Below, one piece after another: positions 62,116-64,000 of a stretch of 64,000 bases of DNA; within the stretch, counting starts at the first letter, position 1; each line of letters starts with the position of its first letter. A model generated the notes under the pieces. It did not search any database, was not told where the DNA came from, and saw nothing but the letters and a program-made list of their open reading frames with translations. The translations under genes and the position numbers were made by a program. The stretch comes from Antennarius striatus (Eukaryota; Chordata; Actinopteri; Lophiiformes; Antennariidae): positions 10,325,001 through 10,389,000 of the forward strand of contig NC_090795.1 in assembly GCF_040054535.1 (NCBI RefSeq), read 5' to 3'.

Positions 62116-63897
62116 CTAGCACGGGACTGCAGTGTAGACGATGGAGGAAGTGATGCACCAGATCCAGACGTGCCCCTCCAGATCTTAGACCTGCAGGCCA
62201 TTTTCTCGTCCCTAGTAATTCCAACTGAAGCCACCAGAACCCTTCTGGTAGGCCCACTGCAAACAGCCGTCATCTTTGTCTGTGACACTGGAGCTGAGGT
62301 GTCTCTCATCCTTGATGAAGTTCCAGGTCTGAAACCCTCCGGTCGAAGCATCCTCGTGGTAGGGGCCTCTGGAAAACCAACGCCCAATCCCTGGTCCAAA
62401 AATTGTAAAGTCATTGACGAAGATGGAACAGAAGTCACGACCACCTTCGTTCTGAGCCCACACTGTCCAGTCAACCTTTTAGGCCGAGACCTTGTAGCAC
62501 TCAACCTCAGTATTCTCGCTGACGGAACGACGCTCAAAGTCTCTAAAATGGACAACACATCACTATTGGTCCTTGAAAGTCCGTCCACGCCTACCACTTT
62601 CTATGCCTTGGACCTAACCACAGCAGGGCCCTCTTCGGTGACCCTAGACCTCCTCGCACAGACAAAATCTACAGTCCCATGCCATTCTACAGTCATCCAA
62701 ACATGCAGCCAAACACGCCGTCTCCATGCACCTTCATCAAGCCTCCAAATCACGTGTACCTGAATCGATCCCCTAGAAGTCCTCAAAGACATGCAATCGG
62801 CTGCCCCAGACAAAGAAAACTCCTCATGGATGCTGTCTGGTGCTACCGTCACCGACGACCTTTACCACGTTGACAAAAAGCCATGCATTCCCCGCAGCTT
62901 GTTCCACATGATTGCTGTGCTGAGTCATGGCAAGAGCCATGTCTCAACGGGAGGGATGATATCAATAGTGGAACAAGCCTTTCATATGTCACAAGGCCTC
63001 CAAACCTTCTTCAAAAACTTTTGTAGGAACTGCATCACATGCTGCCGCCACAACAGCCAAGGCAACATTAGACCAAAACGAGGACAACATCGAGTCGGCT
63101 CCTACCCGTTTGAAATCATCCACATGGACTTCATCGAGCTTAACACAGTCCAAAACTACAAGTACTGCCTAGTGTTGATTGACACACTAACCAAATGGGT
63201 CGAACTAGTCCCATCCAAACATGCAGACGCACTCACAGTTGCCAAAGCCTTATGCAAACACATCATCCCAGAACACGGTATACCACGCGTCATTCGTAGC
63301 GACAATGGTACACACTTCGTCAACGAAATTGTCCAAAACATAAGTAAACACCTTGGCATCAATATAAAACATCACTGTGCGTATCACCCGCAAAGTGCAG
63401 GCCTAGTTGAAAGAACAAACGGTACGGTCAAATTGCGACTCCGCAAAACCATGGAAGAAACCAAAAAGCCATGGCCAGAGTGTTTAGACTTAGTCAAAAC
63501 ATACATGCGCATCACACCCACAAGCACAGGTCTGACACCATTCGAAGCGGTACACGGCCGACCATTCAACCTCCCACTGTGGGAAGGTCAAACGGTACAA
63601 GAACAAATAGGCCAGCTCGATCCCCTGACAGAATGGCTGTGCAAACTCTTTGAAAAAAGAGAAATCCAAAGAGCAAATGATCTGCCCCCTTCCTCTTTAT
63701 CTCTGTCGCCCACACAGGAGCTGCCTGGACCTGGGGACCTGAACTTGCTTAAGGTTATCAAGAGAAAAAACTGGTCAAGTCCTAAGTGGAACGGGCCCTA
63801 CAGAGTATTGATCACCACCCCCATGGCTGTCAAGATTGCTGAACGAGACACGTGGATACACCAGTCCCATTGCAAGAAGGTCCAAGAATTACAATGA
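62116..63897 (+). pseudogene. Retroviral protease-integrase, reverse transcriptase deleted
   Basis: The frame is open directly after the gag TGA. The retropepsin has CDTGAEVS (DTG at 62284-62292) and LLGRD. The frame stops at TGA 62761-62763 and then continues in the same frame to integrase: an HHCC zinc region ([18 protein letters not shown]), HMDFIEL, SDNGTHF with D-X35-E to LVERTNG, and a GPYRV motif near the end. All of RT and RNase H, normally some 600 residues between these parts, is missing. The stop at 63895-63897 overlaps the env start by four bases. Confidence 0.9.
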
Positions 63898-64000
63898 AGG
63901 TCCAGCAACTCCTGGTAACAACCATTGGACTCCTGATGGCCGCCCCAACTAACCAGCAGAACGTCCAAGCAAAAATCTGGGGAGACGAGTACAAAGCAAC
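63894..64000 (+). CDS. Retroviral env, 5' end only (cut by window edge)
   Basis: ATG overlaps the integrase stop as ATGA. The first ~20 residues are hydrophobic ([13 protein letters not shown]), like a signal peptide. Nothing can be said about the rest. Confidence 0.6.
   Translation, partial: MKVQQLLVTTIGLLMAAPTNQQNVQAKIWGDEYKA

Larger units (their letters stand above)
58866..64000 (+). mobile_element. Endogenous retrovirus, gamma/epsilon-like, 5' part
   Basis: LTR, tRNA-Phe primer site, leader, gag, protease and integrase frames and the start of env, running off the window. It is inserted into the copia gag. Reverse transcriptase and RNase H are absent between 62700 and 62765, and gag carries two stops and a frameshifting duplication, so this copy is defective. 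Confidence 0.92.

Overview
The window is animal nuclear DNA, almost certainly from a teleost fish. Genes are split by short GT-AG introns, CA/TG microsatellites are very dense, and the transposons (an RTE-like LINE, Ty3/gypsy, Ty1/copia and an endogenous retrovirus) are of kinds common in fish. Four host genes can be read to the base: a beta-1,4-galactosyltransferase 1-like gene (+, 1910-3572, 2 coding exons, 346 aa), amer2 (-, 10226-12307, one coding exon, 693 aa), mtmr6 (-, 19874-33218, 15 coding exons, 653 aa) and nup58 (+, 34783-45599, 14 coding exons, 599 aa). The order amer2-mtmr6-nup58 is the same as on human chromosome 13q12, which supports orthology. mtmr6 and nup58 are head to head, about 1.56 kb apart.

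Layout: 1-3.6 kb galactosyltransferase; 3.6-10.1 kb apparently non-coding; 10.2-12.3 kb amer2; 12.3-19.9 kb intergenic and packed with CA/TG arrays; 19.9-33.2 kb mtmr6, whose intron 5 holds three repeats including an internally deleted LINE; 33.2-34.8 kb shared mtmr6/nup58 promoter region; 34.8-46.9 kb nup58 and its 3' UTR. From 47.7 kb the window becomes a junkyard of duplicated nup58 pieces and nested retroelements. It holds a tandem partial nup58 copy (exons 5-11 and 13), a decayed gypsy fragment, and two inverted chimeric nup58-derived blocks. One of these blocks sits next to a Ty1/copia element and the other lies inside it. An endogenous retrovirus (58866 to the window edge) is inserted into the copia gag.

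The host genes are not an operon. AMER2 recruits APC to the membrane in Wnt control, MTMR6 is a PI3P/PI(3,5)P2 phosphatase, NUP58 is an FG nucleoporin of the central channel, and B4GALT makes N-acetyllactosamine in the Golgi. The points most worth following up are the nup58-like copy whose coiled-coil exons 7-10 stay open although the FG exons are broken or missing; the chimeric inverted nup58 blocks bounded by TTGCT; the in-frame gag/pro UGA-CUAG junction of the retrovirus; and a possible short NUP58 isoform made by reading through the exon 11 donor.
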